A stretch of 64,000 nt of DNA from Scortum barcoo (GCA_023238725.1 CM041540.1:3251001-3315000), one strand, 5' to 3'. Counted from the first letter of the stretch, positions 22,861-34,464 are shown. The notes: a model not told the origin generated them from the letters alone. Made by a program: numbers and translations.

Positions 22861-24140
22861 AAATTAAAAGCACTTTATTAAATATTCTTTTTGATTGCTT
22901 TGTACAAAAAAACAACAGCATTTCATCTGTCTTTCCACAAAAAAAGTTGTTATTGTTGATGACACAATGCCGCATTCAAAAAGCATTTAAAAAGTGGTCG
23001 TGTTAAACCAAATATATATTCCTTTTAATCACTGACTCATTTTTTTCATTTTTTTTTCAAAGCTAAAAATCTGAAGGCTATCCATTTTGACACATGAGAA
23101 AATTAAGGGCAATCTACCATAACTTATTCACTCACTTATCTAGTTGTTGGCGAATTTAAACAGTGATTAGCTATTGTCTATTGACCTTGTTGTGTAGCTA
23201 GCTTCAATCATAGCCTTGCTAAGTTTCTTTATAAAAGCCTAATAATTGTGTTCACATTGATAAACAAGGTGGAGAAAGAGGAATTGTTGCGGTGGAGGAT
23301 GAAGGACGAGCAAATAATATTGATAACACTTAGCAGTAAGGAAGTCAGGAGGGAGCACAGGGTTCAGTGAAAGCAGTCGTTCACACGGCAAAATGACAGA
23401 AAGTTGACTTTAGACATTACAGAAAGTTTCTCAGGCTGTCCCCAAGATCATTTGCTCCTCCACTATATAATGTGTTTACCACAGAGTTATGGGAATGTCC
23501 ACTGATAGCCATAAGATAACAGCCAACTATCATTGTTCATTACTCAGAATTTGTTTGATTTCTTTGTAGGCCAAGTGTTCGACCTGGAACACTTACACCT
23601 TTTCATTGTCGGGAAATCTGAAGCATACGGCTGGTTCAAAGTCTGATCTCCAAAGCAACAGCCGATACAACCAACTTTACAGAAGCAAAGAGAGTTTGTG
23701 CACTTTATATCTGGTTTTATGAGATTTTATGAAGACTTCATGCAGAAGGACATCGGTAAAGACATTGGTATATAATCGTCTTTACGCATGTGGCCTCAGC
23801 AGACCATCAGTGCCGCTGCTTGGACACACCAGCGGGTCAACGTTGGTGAACGCCCCTCTTTCAGCAGAAGCGGTGAAAAGTTCTCCCAGATGGTCGTACG
23901 AGAGGAGTGCATGTCGCCCAGTTTTTGTAACTTTTTGTAACTGTAATGACAGCGCCCACTTTTGGCAGCAATTGGACAGGAAAGCGATGGTGTGAAAATG
24001 GATCCATCCCAATTTCATCGCCATCCACAGCGGGACCACACCTCAACAGAGGCAGCGTGATTTCAAAAGAGCCGGGAAGATGGAGGAATTATAAAATGAG
24101 CAATGGGCTCCCCCTTCGTCTCTGCACCATTTTTTTTTAA
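22861..24140. other. Unique sequence, possible minus-strand 3'-end-like start
   Basis: Around 22870-22905, AGCACTTTATTAAATATTC reads on the minus strand as an AATAAA signal in a T/A-rich context, like the end of a transcript. Upstream on that strand, open frames at 23782-24046 have no domain. No splice-consistent coding exon could be found, so this remains uncharacterised. Confidence 0.35.
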
Positions 24141-24640
24141 TAAAGCCACAGTCAACACACACATGCGTGACTCCTGTGTCACCTGTAAATTCTTTATTTC
24201 ATTACCTGTAGACAGTTTTTATCGATCTCATACCAACAAAGACTTAAAGCTTTATCGTTTCCTGCTTTATTATGCAACTTGACATTTTAAAAGCGTTAAC
24301 ATTGTGGCTGCATTGCCACGCTGAAATATGTATCATCCGATTAAGCCAACTGCTGTAAAGCCAGAGTGTGTAAAATTAGAAAATTCCCAACTTTAGCCCT
24401 TTAGCAGAATAAAAAAAAAAAGACTATCTGACTTTGAATCAGATTTTTCTACAAACAAAAGGCAGAATCATATGAAAGATGCCATAAATCGCCAACACTA
24501 TGCGTGAAGTGCCTTAAAAGCTACTCATGATTATTTTCTAAAGTCACACCAGAGGTGGACGACATCACTGGACAGCAAACAGTATTTATTGAAATGTCAG
24601 CGAAATGATGCGTCGCTCTAACCCCCGTACTCGATCAAAT
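24141..24640. other. AT-rich unique sequence
   Basis: A12-type run near 24408-24421. Nothing else recognised. Confidence 0.45.
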
Positions 24641-25230
24641 ATTCATTTAACGGACCACCTCCGCACACTTCACTGAGTGACAGACCGCCGCAAAAGCCCC
24701 CGTCGCTCCGTGACCGGCCGGCCGCCACAGTGGCCGCGCTGTGTTCAAGAGCACCTCGGCGGCCACTTGGCGGGGGTCAGCTCTCCAGCCAGCGCAGTTT
24801 TCAGCTCAAGCCTCTGCCTGCGCGGAGGGGAGAGACGGGCGCAACCGCACAAGAGCCTCCATTACGGCTCCGGCACAAGAGCCCCGCTCCATTATGGCTT
24901 TCACATAAGGGCCTTCACTCGGGCTCTTAGTCATTCTAATGAGCTGTGCTTTGCAGCTCTGCAGAGCCTCTGACTCGGTCTGTGCCGGGGCCCCGTGTAA
25001 CAGCTCCCACGCGACTCCAGGCAGCCCCTAATGCAGAGGAGCGCTCAATGAGGATTGTGATTTTTTTATTTCTGTAATTGTGAAGCTTCTGAGGGCTCTT
25101 AGGCAGAGATTTAATGGCGCCTAATGGAATCTCATCACAGAACAACAGAGAGAGGGAGAGCTCTGACTAATGTCTCTACATACTTTTGCTTTGCAGTTAG
25201 ACCTTAATTCTGTGAATGCAATTACATTTT
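24641..25230. promoter_or_regulatory. Candidate conserved non-coding island, CpG-rich on its left
   Basis: The left part (24680-24840) is CpG-rich with CCGGCCGGCCGCC and repeated GGCCAC words. The right part (24900-25200) changes to CATTCTAATGAGC, CCCTAATGCAG, TTTAATGGCGCCTAATGG and CTAATGTC, a series of TAATG/TAATGA homeodomain-type words. The contrast between the halves and the absence of decay-type simple sequence suggest a constrained enhancer. No alignment is available. Confidence 0.35.
24847..24902 (+). repeat. Two-copy tandem repeat, GCACAAGAGCC...CCATTAYGGCT
   Basis: Copy 1 is 24847-24872 and copy 2 is 24873-24902. Both start GCACAAGAGCC and contain TCCATTA(C/T)GGCT; copy 2 carries four extra bases. 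A degenerate third start (ACATAAGGGCC) follows. The repeat lies inside an otherwise regulatory-looking island. Confidence 0.75.
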
Positions 25231-26050
25231 TTTTTAATGATACTTTATATAAAACATTTGGCATGTGAGTTTACGTGTACGTTTAGCCTCTTTTAATCCT
25301 TTCAAAGCTGACATACATTCTGCGTTTGTCGGCTGAGTTCACCGGATGCAACTCATTAAGCTATAATCTGATCTAAATCATATGGAATGTGTTTTAATTT
25401 TGCTTCAGCATCGGAGGTCGTTTGTCTCATAATCACCAACCAGGAGCAATAATTCAAGCAGCCTTTAATTTACCTCGAGATCACTGGAGAAGTAGCACAT
25501 CAGTTTCTCTGCGTCCATCCGATTCTGCCTGCATCTTTAACTTGCAGCTGACTTTTCTCCTCCTTGCTCCCCTCTCTTTTTTTGCGTTATTTCCTCCTAA
25601 AGCAATAAGTGACAGCATCCCTAACTCTCTTTCACTCTTATATCCCTTTATCCCCTTTGCAGCCGTCTCATTTTTCTCTCACTCTTGACCGCGCATAACA
25701 GTGTCTCCGCTTTTTTTTGTCTCCCAAGCTGGTTCAGGTTAAAGCCTCCCACTCGCATCTTAAAATTTGCCTCTGCGGTACAGTTAAAAATGACAAGTTA
25801 TTGCAGTGTCAGCGGTCATGGTTAAATGCCAGCCCGCTTTTTTTTTTCCTCTCTTTTTGTAGAGCAAGTGCAGACGCAGGAGAACGCGCATCCAGACAGC
25901 CGTTCGCTCACCAGGTAGATCTCTAAGTGACCCGTCTTAATAAGAGGCTGCGCGGCCCTGGAAAGGATCGCCATCACAGCGGAGGCGCAGAAAGAGCACA
26001 GAAGCTATGTATAGCACAAACGGGTAGTCTGCTGTCACAGAAGCCTTTTA
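25231..26050. other. Unique sequence, pyrimidine-rich in places
   Basis: Pyrimidine-rich stretch from about 25540 to 25690, and T9-type runs near 25710 and 25840. Open frames here are compositional. A PvuII-flanked segment near 25535-25560 is unremarkable. Confidence 0.45.
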
Positions 26051-26480
26051 GACGAGGCTGCGAATAAAGTGCAATAAAATGTAAAGAGAAATTCAAACCG
26101 CTGCAAGAAAAATGTTCTCCGTCAGTGGTCATTTTGCAGAATCAATTTGTGCCACGTAGGTTTAAGTCGTTTTCATCCTATTGAATCTGAAAGTCTTTTC
26201 AGCCGGGTATCACATGGCGACTTTGAGAACAAAGACTCTCCGCTCGCAAATTCATGTTTTAATTAAATTCAGTGACAATTACGTGCTTTGAAGTGCCGAC
26301 CACGACATGATAATGCCATTATAAACAAATTAAAATGAATAATAACTAGCCCACAATAGAAAATGTGTATGTGACTGGATTTTGTGAGTGTAGCTTAGTC
26401 TTTTTTTGGGGGGAAACCGCCACGAGCGACTAGGCGTTTATTGTCATTTCACTGCGAGGCAAAGTGGGGAAGCTCTCGTT
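26051..26480. promoter_or_regulatory. Candidate conserved non-coding island
   Basis: AT-rich but complex: TTTTAATTAAATTCAG (about 26258), GACAATTACGTG, GATAATGCCATTATAAAC, AAATTAAAATGAATAATAAC and GTTTATTGTCATTTC. Several inverted TAAT/ATTA pairs within about 120 bases fit homeodomain dimer sites. Inference from motif content only. Confidence 0.35.
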
Positions 26481-27931
26481 TCATTTAGAAGTTTCTCAAG
26501 TTATCGTTTAACAAAAACCAGCATGAACACAGTGACATGACTTTTCTGAGTTACTGTAAATGAATTCGTTTCCGCCTCTGTCGCTCTCTCTCCCTTGAAT
26601 TTTCCAGCGCCAGCTAAAAAAAGGCGCCATTATTACAGTCATTTCACCAGACAACCGCGTGTCAGCCGCAGTATCGCCGTCCGTCCCCACCCAGTCACAG
26701 CGGGCGCCCCGCTCTGTCTTTCCACTCTTCACCACGACAAACCTTACATGAGAGGCATAAACCAGCACCTGCCATCAGGTGGATCCCTTTAGAGTGTTAT
26801 TGTGAGACTAATTCATGCATGTGAGTGAAAACGGCATCACACTGAATCAAGCCGCTGCGACAGTGGGAGATAAAATCTACATCATATGTAATTTTATATG
26901 ACAACATATATCAGGGTATCACAGAGTAAATGTGCTGTCTGTTGTTGAAAAATGGAGCCAATCATGCGCACAGAAAGATCAAGGTACTTCACGATGCAAA
27001 CACATCGTAAGATCAATATTGCCATAAAGAAAGCACAATGATAATGGTAAATACAACCCAAGACATTACAGGGACACAGCAGCTACCTCGGTAAATGGTA
27101 TAGTAAAAGCTTTATTATCCATCCTCACATTACGGAAACCCAGCTGTTACAGCAAGTTGTGGCCAAACTGAAAATTTACATCACAATATTCCCTTTATAG
27201 CATTTGTTGTTGCATTTGTATCACCTATTCTGACAAGGTTTATGTTGGGGTTTCCCTTAAAACACAACTGAAAGGTCTCCAAAATCTCTATTTGTTGAAA
27301 GAAAGCTGAACCAGTCATCCAATAATACCCGTTTTTCCTTATTTCTCTCTGCAGCAGTATGGAAGTCAGTGCTGAGTGCTGAGTCTCCCCCTGGTCCGCA
27401 CATTAAAGTGTACACACAACCAGACATTACCTGCTCTCTCCTGAGCTGCATCCCCACACAGATGCACTAATTCAATTATTGAGCACACTTTGCTATAATC
27501 TCCCGGCCTCGCCTTTTCCCATTAATGTACTAAAAAAAAACGGTTGAAGATGCTCGCCGGGACGAAACGCCTCTCACGAGAGACAGCTCTCATCATTGAC
27601 TAGTTGATTGTTATTTACAGTGGGATTAATTCATCGCGGATATGAGCAAAAAAATACAATTATTTTGCATGCAGCCATATGGAAAATGTCACCAGTGTAA
27701 TGTTAGAAGCTATAAAACATGTGGTACAGTGCATTATGCTGAATTATATTAAAGAAGCGGCAGAACGCGCTCAGTGGGAAGCTATTAAAGATTAAATACA
27801 GTATACCATTTTTACTTCCTGAAACGGTACGCTCGTGATCCGCAATAAGGTGCATCCACGCGGAAACCAAAGCAAGGTGTGTGTTTTTCTGCCACGCAAA
27901 CGAGGCACGAGGCATGCATGACGCATGTGAG
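26481..27931. other. Unique sequence, nothing recognised
   Basis: Includes a TGCATGCAGCCATATGG-type word near 27665 and no repeats of note until the GA/GAA tract. A CTCCCCCTGGTCC word at about 27384-27396 is weakly CTCF-like on the minus strand. Confidence 0.45.
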
Positions 27932-27967
27932 GGAGAGAGAGAGAGAGGAAGAAGAAGAAGAAGAAGA
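27932..27967. repeat. Compound (GA)n-(GAA)n microsatellite
   Basis: A GA block passes directly into six GAA triplets. The whole is purine-only for over 30 bases. Confidence 0.9.
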
Positions 27968-28335
27968 CATCGAGAGAGATCAAAGGTTGACACACTGACA
28001 GCTGTCTTTGATTCACCTGTAAGCCTCCGTAAGCATGCACACACACTCGGGAAAGAAAGCCGGCAACACACACACTTACACACAAACACGCACAACAGGG
28101 GTGACAGCACGGAGCACCGAATTTACATTAATAAGACTTCTTGTTTTTCCCTCACTTAGACAAGAGATATTTGAAGCATTTATTAAATTATTAATCTATT
28201 TATTTATTCATTTAGTCAGTCAGTCAGTCATGTTTTTTTCATGGCTGAGAAGCTCAGTGTAATTTCATTGAGCTACCAGATGGTTGAGGGTTTAATTAAC
28301 AACTTCAAAAGCAATAACTAGAGAGCTGGCCAAAT
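27968..28335. other. Unique sequence with small tetranucleotide repeats
   Basis: Holds imperfect CA words near 28035-28095 and the tetranucleotide runs TTTA/ATTT and (CAGT)4 at about 28195-28231. Confidence 0.6.
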
Positions 28336-28354
28336 ACACACACACACACACACA
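28336..28354. repeat. (CA)n microsatellite
   Basis: Nine CA units, followed after CTCACACC by further CA-rich sequence. Confidence 0.9.
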
Positions 28355-28440
28355 CTCACACCAACACGTGCACACAATATCAGCTGCCTGTGCAAAAGTC
28401 CTGCGCAAGCACAAATGCATATCATCGGCGCTCGCTTATT

Positions 28441-29060
28441 AATTCATACTGCACAAAAAAATAAAAATAAAAAAATCACAGAGAAGCGGGCATGGTGCTC
28501 TCATTGTGCGTTTATGTACAGCTCCTTTTCTTCTCCTCGTTATGGAGGCTGCTCCTCCAGCTCCCCTGACTGTCTGTGAAGGCGATAGTTGGAGTGCAGG
28601 GGAGGTGCTGTGGATGGGCTCCGGGCTCCCAGACTGTAAGTCACACCCTGCTGATTGGATCTTACTGGCCTCTCGGGGACAATAAAAACACTCCATCCCC
28701 CACCCCACCCCTCCCTCCCCTCTCTGGTTGGCTTTACTGGCATCCGCAGCCATTATTCCACTATAATGACATTATTTTTGATTGGCGCAGCAACAGCGGG
28801 CCTCCATCTGCTCGCATTAGGCATTGTAATCAGACAGCGCTGGGTTATGTTAATATGAGTGGCAAAGGGCAAAGAGCCATTAGCCCCCGGCCTGGGGGTC
28901 AGACGGTGCCTCTGTGGGTTTTTGGCGCCCGTCTTCTTCGGACACAGTGCGTACAGTCTGCGAGACTGTCCATTCGCTGATGTTACCGGGCAGGGAAATA
29001 AGTGCGCAAAGCCAATATGGCTGTTAACGCCACGGTATGTTTCTGCATCCGATGCCACCA
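28441..29060. promoter_or_regulatory. Candidate conserved non-coding island
   Basis: Repeat-poor complex sequence. The core around 28755-28900 includes CTATAATGACATTATTTTTG, GATTGGCGC, GCATTAGGCATTGTAATC and GTTAATATGAG, then GCCATTAGCCCCCGG. Overlapping open frames on both strands show no protein family, so non-coding constraint is the better guess. This is among the best enhancer candidates in the window. Confidence 0.4.
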
Positions 29061-29115
29061 AAACCTCGAAACTGTCCTGGTTGTTTACATAGACCCAAAA
29101 AATTCTCATTATTTT

Positions 29116-29520
29116 TGTCATGCAAAGTTGGCAAAGATACCGCAAATGGGTCCTGCTAAACAAAACAAAAGTCAATAATGGGGAGAGAGGGAGGTTTTCC
29201 TTTTAATACTTATGGCCTTCAGATATCTATTGAAGAGAAAACCACGCTCAGAAAAAGTACTGCCTCTTTTCTCTATGGCACCGGTCTGTTCACTGAGACT
29301 TGGTGCACTTAAATGGCAAATTATGACTCTACTTTGGCATTACAGCAGAAATTAAGCATGGGTATTGGTTAAATATTGCAAAAAAAGGGCAGTGGTCCTC
29401 CCCTGCTCACCAGTCTCAGTGTGGTTTGTCTTTTCTGCATTGCAAACAATTAAACAAAAAACTGCAGAAAAAAAATGACATTCAGTGATGCAACTCGCCA
29501 TATTGACAGCTATAGTAAAG
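29116..29520 (+). mobile_element. Unnamed interspersed repeat, copy 1
   Basis: Shares many blocks in the same order with 34492-34738: TGTCATGCAAAGTT, GGGTCCTGCTAAACAA, AGTCAATAATG, GCATTACAG/GACATTACAG, AGAAATTAAGCA, GGTTAAATATTGCAAAAAAA, GGGC(A/G)GTGGTCC, CAGTGA(T/C)GCA and CTCGCCATATTGACA. Copy 1 has about 85 extra bases after GTGGTCC that are missing in copy 2. No open frame, tRNA-type A/B boxes or terminal inverted repeats seen. Probably a SINE or non-autonomous DNA transposon family; not named here. Confidence 0.8.
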
Positions 29521-30620
29521 AGGAGTGCATTAATGGTAACAGAGGCAGAATGAGCTTAACCATTTAATCAGCCTGCCAAAAAGAAAAGAAACAAACCAAA
29601 GGACATCTAAAAAGTTTGTTTGCCCGAAAAAAATTGGCAACAGCCTCCAGTCGGCATTTGTTAGCAATACTAGATCAAGTCGACGGGGACTCGAGACAGT
29701 TGGCTCATTTAAATCCTCCCCAAAAAAAAAAAAAAAAGTTCTGCTATTTGTTTCTGCTCTTACTGTAGGTCAGGAAACCAAATGGCTCGAATGCGTTTGA
29801 TTTCCAAAAAGAAATAGTTTATGTCCCTGGTGACTTTCGACTGATGCCAACAAATCCTTTCAGCGGGCGCCAGTCACTTTCTTAAATAAAAAACACATAA
29901 AAACAGAGGGAAAGAAGTGTCTTTAGATGTTATTAAGGAACGCCTGATTAATAACAACCATAGTAGCTTGTGAGATTCAGACTTTGCCCTTTGGATTAGT
30001 GATTGTGTCTATATGTTAGTGTGTGTTCGTGCAGCCACCGTGCGTATGTGTGTGTCTGTGTAGATAGCGGTACATATTTCCTCACTGTCATCCATTGTTT
30101 GCGGGGTAAACAGGACAATGAGGATCTTCAGAAGGCCCCCAGATCAATGTCCTTCCTGCTGGAAATGTCAGTCCGGTCTCTTCATTAATCTTTTGCCACC
30201 GAACAAAACAAAGAGCTTTGTTAGATATTGGACCATCCACCGTGGCTTTGATGAATAATCCCCCCCCTCCACCGTCCTCACAACAAAGTGCTTACTGTAC
30301 GATTCTGCCGCCTAAATCAGATTCCCCTGCGCCTGCCTTTGCGTTAACATTAAGAGGTGTGTGGAACAAGGAGGTTTCCTGGGACTGTTCTTGCGGTGGC
30401 CGTAATGAAGGTCCACGAGTTTCCTGAACCACATCTGCAATTTATCAAGCTAAATTTCAACATAAATCATTTCTTTAAAAAAAATGTACCACCTGGTCAC
30501 CTCGGCGGCTTCGCATAGATCCTTTTTGTTCTTCTATTCTTGCACGAAGGGTCGCTAAAGGTTGCGCGTCAGCAGAAGGGAAGCTTCGGTCTTTTCAATC
30601 GTTTAAACAAATGGCCAAAG
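29521..30620. promoter_or_regulatory. Possible regulatory islands in unique sequence
   Basis: A poly(A)15-type run sits near 29722-29737. Complex segments at about 29770-30000 (CGCCTGATTAATAACAACC, about 29941; GCCCTTTGGATTAGTGATTG) and 30180-30420 look constrained by motif density, but the evidence is weak. GT-rich words near 30020-30060 are simple sequence. Confidence 0.25.
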
Positions 30621-31263
30621 CTTTTTTGCAGGTGAGGACAGCCTTGTGGTTGAACGGCCTATTAGAGGCGCCCGTTCAGGGTAACCGATCCTCACCTAGA
30701 GCTCGTATTTTGGAGCAGGGAGGCAGATTTCTATATCACAACCTTTAACGCAGGTTAAGTTTCTGCAAGGATTCGCACCATTTTCATTTTCCGATGCACG
30801 CTGTGTGTCATATATTTACACAGGAGGTGCACTGAGCCGGCTCTCTAACTTTAAAAAGCTTTGCACAGACTCGGCTCTGCGGATGCTGCTGATGCGGCGA
30901 AGAAAAAGCACTTGAAGACTCTGCTGAATGTCACATGTGCCAATGTTAAAGAAAGCAATTAGCCACTGTTGGCATGTCCCGGTCTGTGGATGAGTAATGG
31001 CTGGCGGGGCGGGACTGTCTAGCCCTGATAAATTCTACTGCCCCCCGCCTTATTAGTACAATGAGTAACTGGGAGAGAGGGTGGTGGAGGAGGAGGGGGT
31101 GGGAGCTAAGGTGAGAGACCATAGGGGGTGTCAAAGATAAACCCAGATTGACAGCGGAGCGCGGTGGCTAAATGCTAATGCACCGAGTGACATTTCGGAT
31201 GCCGGCCCGGGTTAGCTTAGATGCTGCTGGCGTGCTGACAGACGGAGCTGCAGAGACGTGAAA
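30621..31263. promoter_or_regulatory. Candidate conserved non-coding island with a PBX/MEIS-type word
   Basis: Contains GCAATTAGCCACTG (about 30955), GAGTAATGGC, CTGATAAATTC and CCTTATTAGTAC, then a G-rich purine stretch (31072-31110), then GATTGACAG at 31146-31154. The last matches the PBX-MEIS composite core except for the flanking first base. GGTTAGCTTAGATGC follows. Confidence 0.35.
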
Positions 31264-31288
31264 GGGGGGGCGGGGGGCACGGGTAGGG
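31264..31288 (+). other. G-quadruplex motif
   Basis: Runs of 7, 6, 3 and 3 G separated by loops of 1, 3 and 2 bases on the plus strand, meeting the canonical four-run pattern with short loops. G-rich sequence continues to about 31310 and again at 31395-31425. Confidence 0.7.
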
Positions 31289-32027
31289 AGAGATTTGGAG
31301 GTGGTGGGGGTACCCAAAATACCACCGCACCAATCCTTTCTTCCTCCTCATCCCTTCTTCATTCTTCAAAATGAATAAAAAAAAGGTGAAAGTGGGAGGG
31401 CGGCGGCGGTGGAGGTGGGGGGTTGAGATGTTGTCACCAGGCTTTTTATCGCAAGTTAGCAGGCTAGGCTAATGGCAGGTGCTTCAGGCGTCGATAAAGA
31501 GAGGCAAAAGATGGCGACCAAAGGGAGACAAAAGCGGAGAAGACAACGCTGATATTTAGCCGGTGAAGAGCCAATCTCCCCTCTCGCTTTGCCGTCCCAT
31601 CAGCCACCTGGGGAGTTTAGCCCAAGTCCGATACTTTTGTCCGCTAAATCCCCAAACGCTGCTTTTGTTGATAAACCTGTGCCCCCCCAAAGGATGATTT
31701 CTATCTCTACCCTCAATTTCCAGGAGTTTCCAGACCATTTCAGAAAGCAGAAAAACTTGACTGACTTTTTTTTTTTTTTTTTTGGCTGGTGGTTGGAAGT
31801 CGAACGCCTGTCGAGGCAGAGCGAGGTCTCATCTTTCTGGGTGGTCGGACATGATGGTGTGTTGAAGCTGTGTCTAATTGGCGGTATTTTTAACATCGAG
31901 CGGTGTGTCAGCCAAAGAAACCTCGGGAGTTATGAACGCCACCTTTAATGGAATCTAATTAGTGGACGGCTGTGCTAACAGAAAGTCAGTGAGCAGAACA
32001 AGCACTCAAGTATATGCGTGTGTGAGA

Positions 32028-32030
<3 letters not shown>
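31289..32030. other. Unique sequence with G-rich and poly(T) tracts
   Basis: G-rich segment at 31395-31425 and poly(T)18 at 31766-31783. Open frames on both strands between 31556 and 31948 cross the T run and have no domain. Nothing else recognised. Confidence 0.5.

Positions 32031-32062
<32 letters not shown>
32031..32062. repeat. (TG)16 microsatellite
   Basis: 32 bases of pure TG, followed a little downstream by TATATA words at about 32192-32214. Confidence 0.95.
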
Positions 32063-32063
<1 letters not shown>

Positions 32064-32247
32064 ACCTTATCTGATTGCTCACTGAACAGTTCGGATACCT
32101 AATGCATTGTGACAGAACGTGTGTGAGAGAGCGCGCGTGCATGCGTGTCTACGAGATCACTTAAAGGAACTTTCTCAAAGGTTGCTGGACCGTATATATA
32201 ATATATATATATACACAGGACTTATTAGAACAAGAATATCATCCTTA

Positions 32248-32420
32248 ATTAGGGCTGCAATTACAAGATTTTCAATACAGATTAATCACTTGGTTAGTTT
32301 TCACATTTAAAAAAATTGTTTTGTGCATAAAATGTCAGAAAATAGTGAAAATGCCCATTCCAGGAGTCTTCAAATTGCTTGTTTAGTCCAAGAAACTATG
32401 TTTACAATGACAGCAAACTC
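32248..32420 (+). mobile_element. Teleost 'GGGCTGCAATTA' interspersed repeat, copy 3 (left part)
   Basis: Begins TTAGGGCTGCAATTAC, continues with AGATTAATCACTTGGTTAG, AAAATGTCAGAAAATAGTG, AAATGCCCATTCC, GTCTTCAAATTGCTTG and TTTAGTCCAAG. This is the best preserved left half of the fish repeat also seen at 11132, 17369 and 37445. Non-coding. Confidence 0.8.
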
Positions 32421-33400
32421 AAATGTGTTCAGTTTTTAATTATTTCACACAGATAAAACCAGGAAGTTCCCACTTAATACATGTCTAAATTGAACACTTT
32501 GGCACTGAAGAAACCGATCACCTAGCGCCAATCAGAGCCTCAGGCTGGTTTCTGCACCGGAGCTGGAAGAAAATGGCCACTTTTGATTGATTTGGGGCAA
32601 AATAAACATAAAAAACATGCAGGTGTAGTAAGAACAAAATGCCAGTTCAGTCCAATTATTAGCCAACTACTTGACTATATACATTAACTAACCACTCAGA
32701 CTACAGTTCATACACATTTCACCTTATCTCACCTGCAATATTGGGAAATCTGCGTCAGTCAATCCATGTGTATGACCCTGCGTTAGAACATAAACACACA
32801 CATATACAGCGCACACAGACACACACAGATTACAGTATTGTTTTTGGAATTAGACGAAGACAGATTCAAGAGAGATTAGTCTTCTCAGGCGACATAATCA
32901 GATTTAGTTTTTGGCCCCCGAGCATCCTCTGGAGCAGCGCTGATCTGATCTGATCCCGCCGTCGAGCACAACAGCAAGAACCCAGACTTAACCCTGCCTT
33001 CCTCTTCCATCTTCCCCTCCTCCTTACATACTTTTTATTCTCCATCCTTCTCCTTCTCTCTTAAACACTAATAAACAACCTCATTTGTGTTTCTTCTCTG
33101 CGTCTGCCTCTCTTTCCTTTACCTTTTCTTCTAAGCAACTTATTTTTTTGCTCATTACTGCCTTCTGGACGCATGAAAGCGAGTCTAAAGCGAACATTAA
33201 AAGGCTGTTGTGTTTATTTGTGTATTCGCCGTGTTAAAAAAAAAAAAAAGCCAACTAGCCGGCCGGTGGTGTCTGTTTTCGTGATGAGCCTTCCCATGGA
33301 GTTTACACCGCACACTGAGTTCATTACAATAGATCAGTGTGGAAAGAAATAAATAAAAAAGGGGAAAGGATGGACAAAAACACACACACACACACTCACA
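32421..33400. other. Unique sequence, nothing recognised
   Basis: CA words near 32793-32825, a pyrimidine-rich segment at about 32996-33140, poly(A)14 at 33236-33249 and a CA tract at about 33377-33395. Confidence 0.5.
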
Positions 33401-33629
33401 CTGATATGTATAATGGGCCTTCGTTTTATGATGAGCAGCGGTAATTAAAAATGCCACTCTGTGTGACAGGGCAGGGTGGGGGATGTGGGAGATGGACGGA
33501 GAAGGGGGGAGGGAGGAAAGGGAGTCTGGTCTGGTCCTCTCCTTAATGAGGATCCTAATCAACCCAGCGGCGGCTGCCCTGAGACCCCCAGGTTCATTAG
33601 ACCAGAAAAACCAGACTGCCAGCGAAGAA
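33401..33629. promoter_or_regulatory. Candidate conserved non-coding island
   Basis: Words GGTAATTAAAAATGCC (about 33440), CCTTAATGAGGATCCTAATC (about 33541-33560) and GGTTCATTAGACCAG lie on either side of a G-rich spacer. CTAATC/GGATTA-type cores fit K50 (OTX/PITX-like) homeodomain sites. Motif inference only. Confidence 0.3.
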
Positions 33630-33775
33630 GGGGAAGGAGGGAGGGGGTGGGACCGAGCCGAAGAAAGGAAGAGGGAAAGTTTCTGCCGAGTGATGAAGCA
33701 AAAGAAGTGAAGGGGAGGCAGGGAGAAGAAAAAAAAAAAAAGAAAGTGCAAGGGAGGGGGGGGAGATGGGAGGAT
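33630..33775 (+). other. Purine-rich tract with G-quadruplex motifs
   Basis: A four-run G motif at 33630-33651 (runs of 4, 3, 5 and 3). The rest to 33775 is nearly all A/G, with A12 and G8 runs. Long minus-strand open frames over it (Ser/Phe/Leu/Pro-rich) come from the polypyrimidine complement and are not proteins. Confidence 0.6.
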
Positions 33776-34464
33776 GGCCAGCGGAGATAACAGCGTGGGT
33801 CATTGGGCGAGTCACGGCTGCCATCGATCCCCTGATTGGCTGTCTGACGGTTTCAACACGGCTGCCAAACCCTTTAATACGGGGCGTCTCCTACTGTGTG
33901 TGTGTGTGTGAACATGAGTACTATCTGTGCCATATGTAGTCCATGTCTTTGCCACCAGAACTGATATCTGTCCAACTTCCTCAGGAGGCTGAGAAGAGCA
34001 CCTCACAGCTGCACTGATAAACACACACACACACAATTCTTCTCCCAGCCAGTGAGACAAAAACCTGGGATGTGTGTGTGTTGAGAGTAACGTTTAGTGA
34101 CGTGTGCACACTGTGAGGTGAGAGTGTTACCGAGTGTTATACTGGCCCTCAGCCCTTCCTTTCCCGTCCTCTCACATTGATTGGACAGCAGGACGAGGAA
34201 CACACATCGCTTCCAGCAGCCCACTCAACTCCTCTCCCTCCCTCGAAATGCCAAGACACAGTATGTGCGTGCATGTGTGTGTCAGTATTAATTTTGTCTG
34301 GGGAAAAGAAAAAAAATCTGTATGTATTGTTTAATATGACCAAATGATTTGTATTCTTCTTCTGTGGTTTGGAGGATTCACTCAAATTTGAGATGCAAAA
34401 ATGTGACTGGAAATGGTTATTTCATCACTCATAAATGATAAAGCTGAACAATAGAAACATGTAA
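33776..34464. other. Unique sequence with short TG/CA tracts
   Basis: Short TG tract near 33895-33910, CA tract near 34020-34034 and TG words near 34070-34082. No gene recognised. Confidence 0.5.

Noticed and set aside
33197..33751. 184-codon minus-strand open frame rich in Ser, Pro, Phe and Leu
   Set aside because: It is the complement of a purine-rich and A-run region, which is open by composition.
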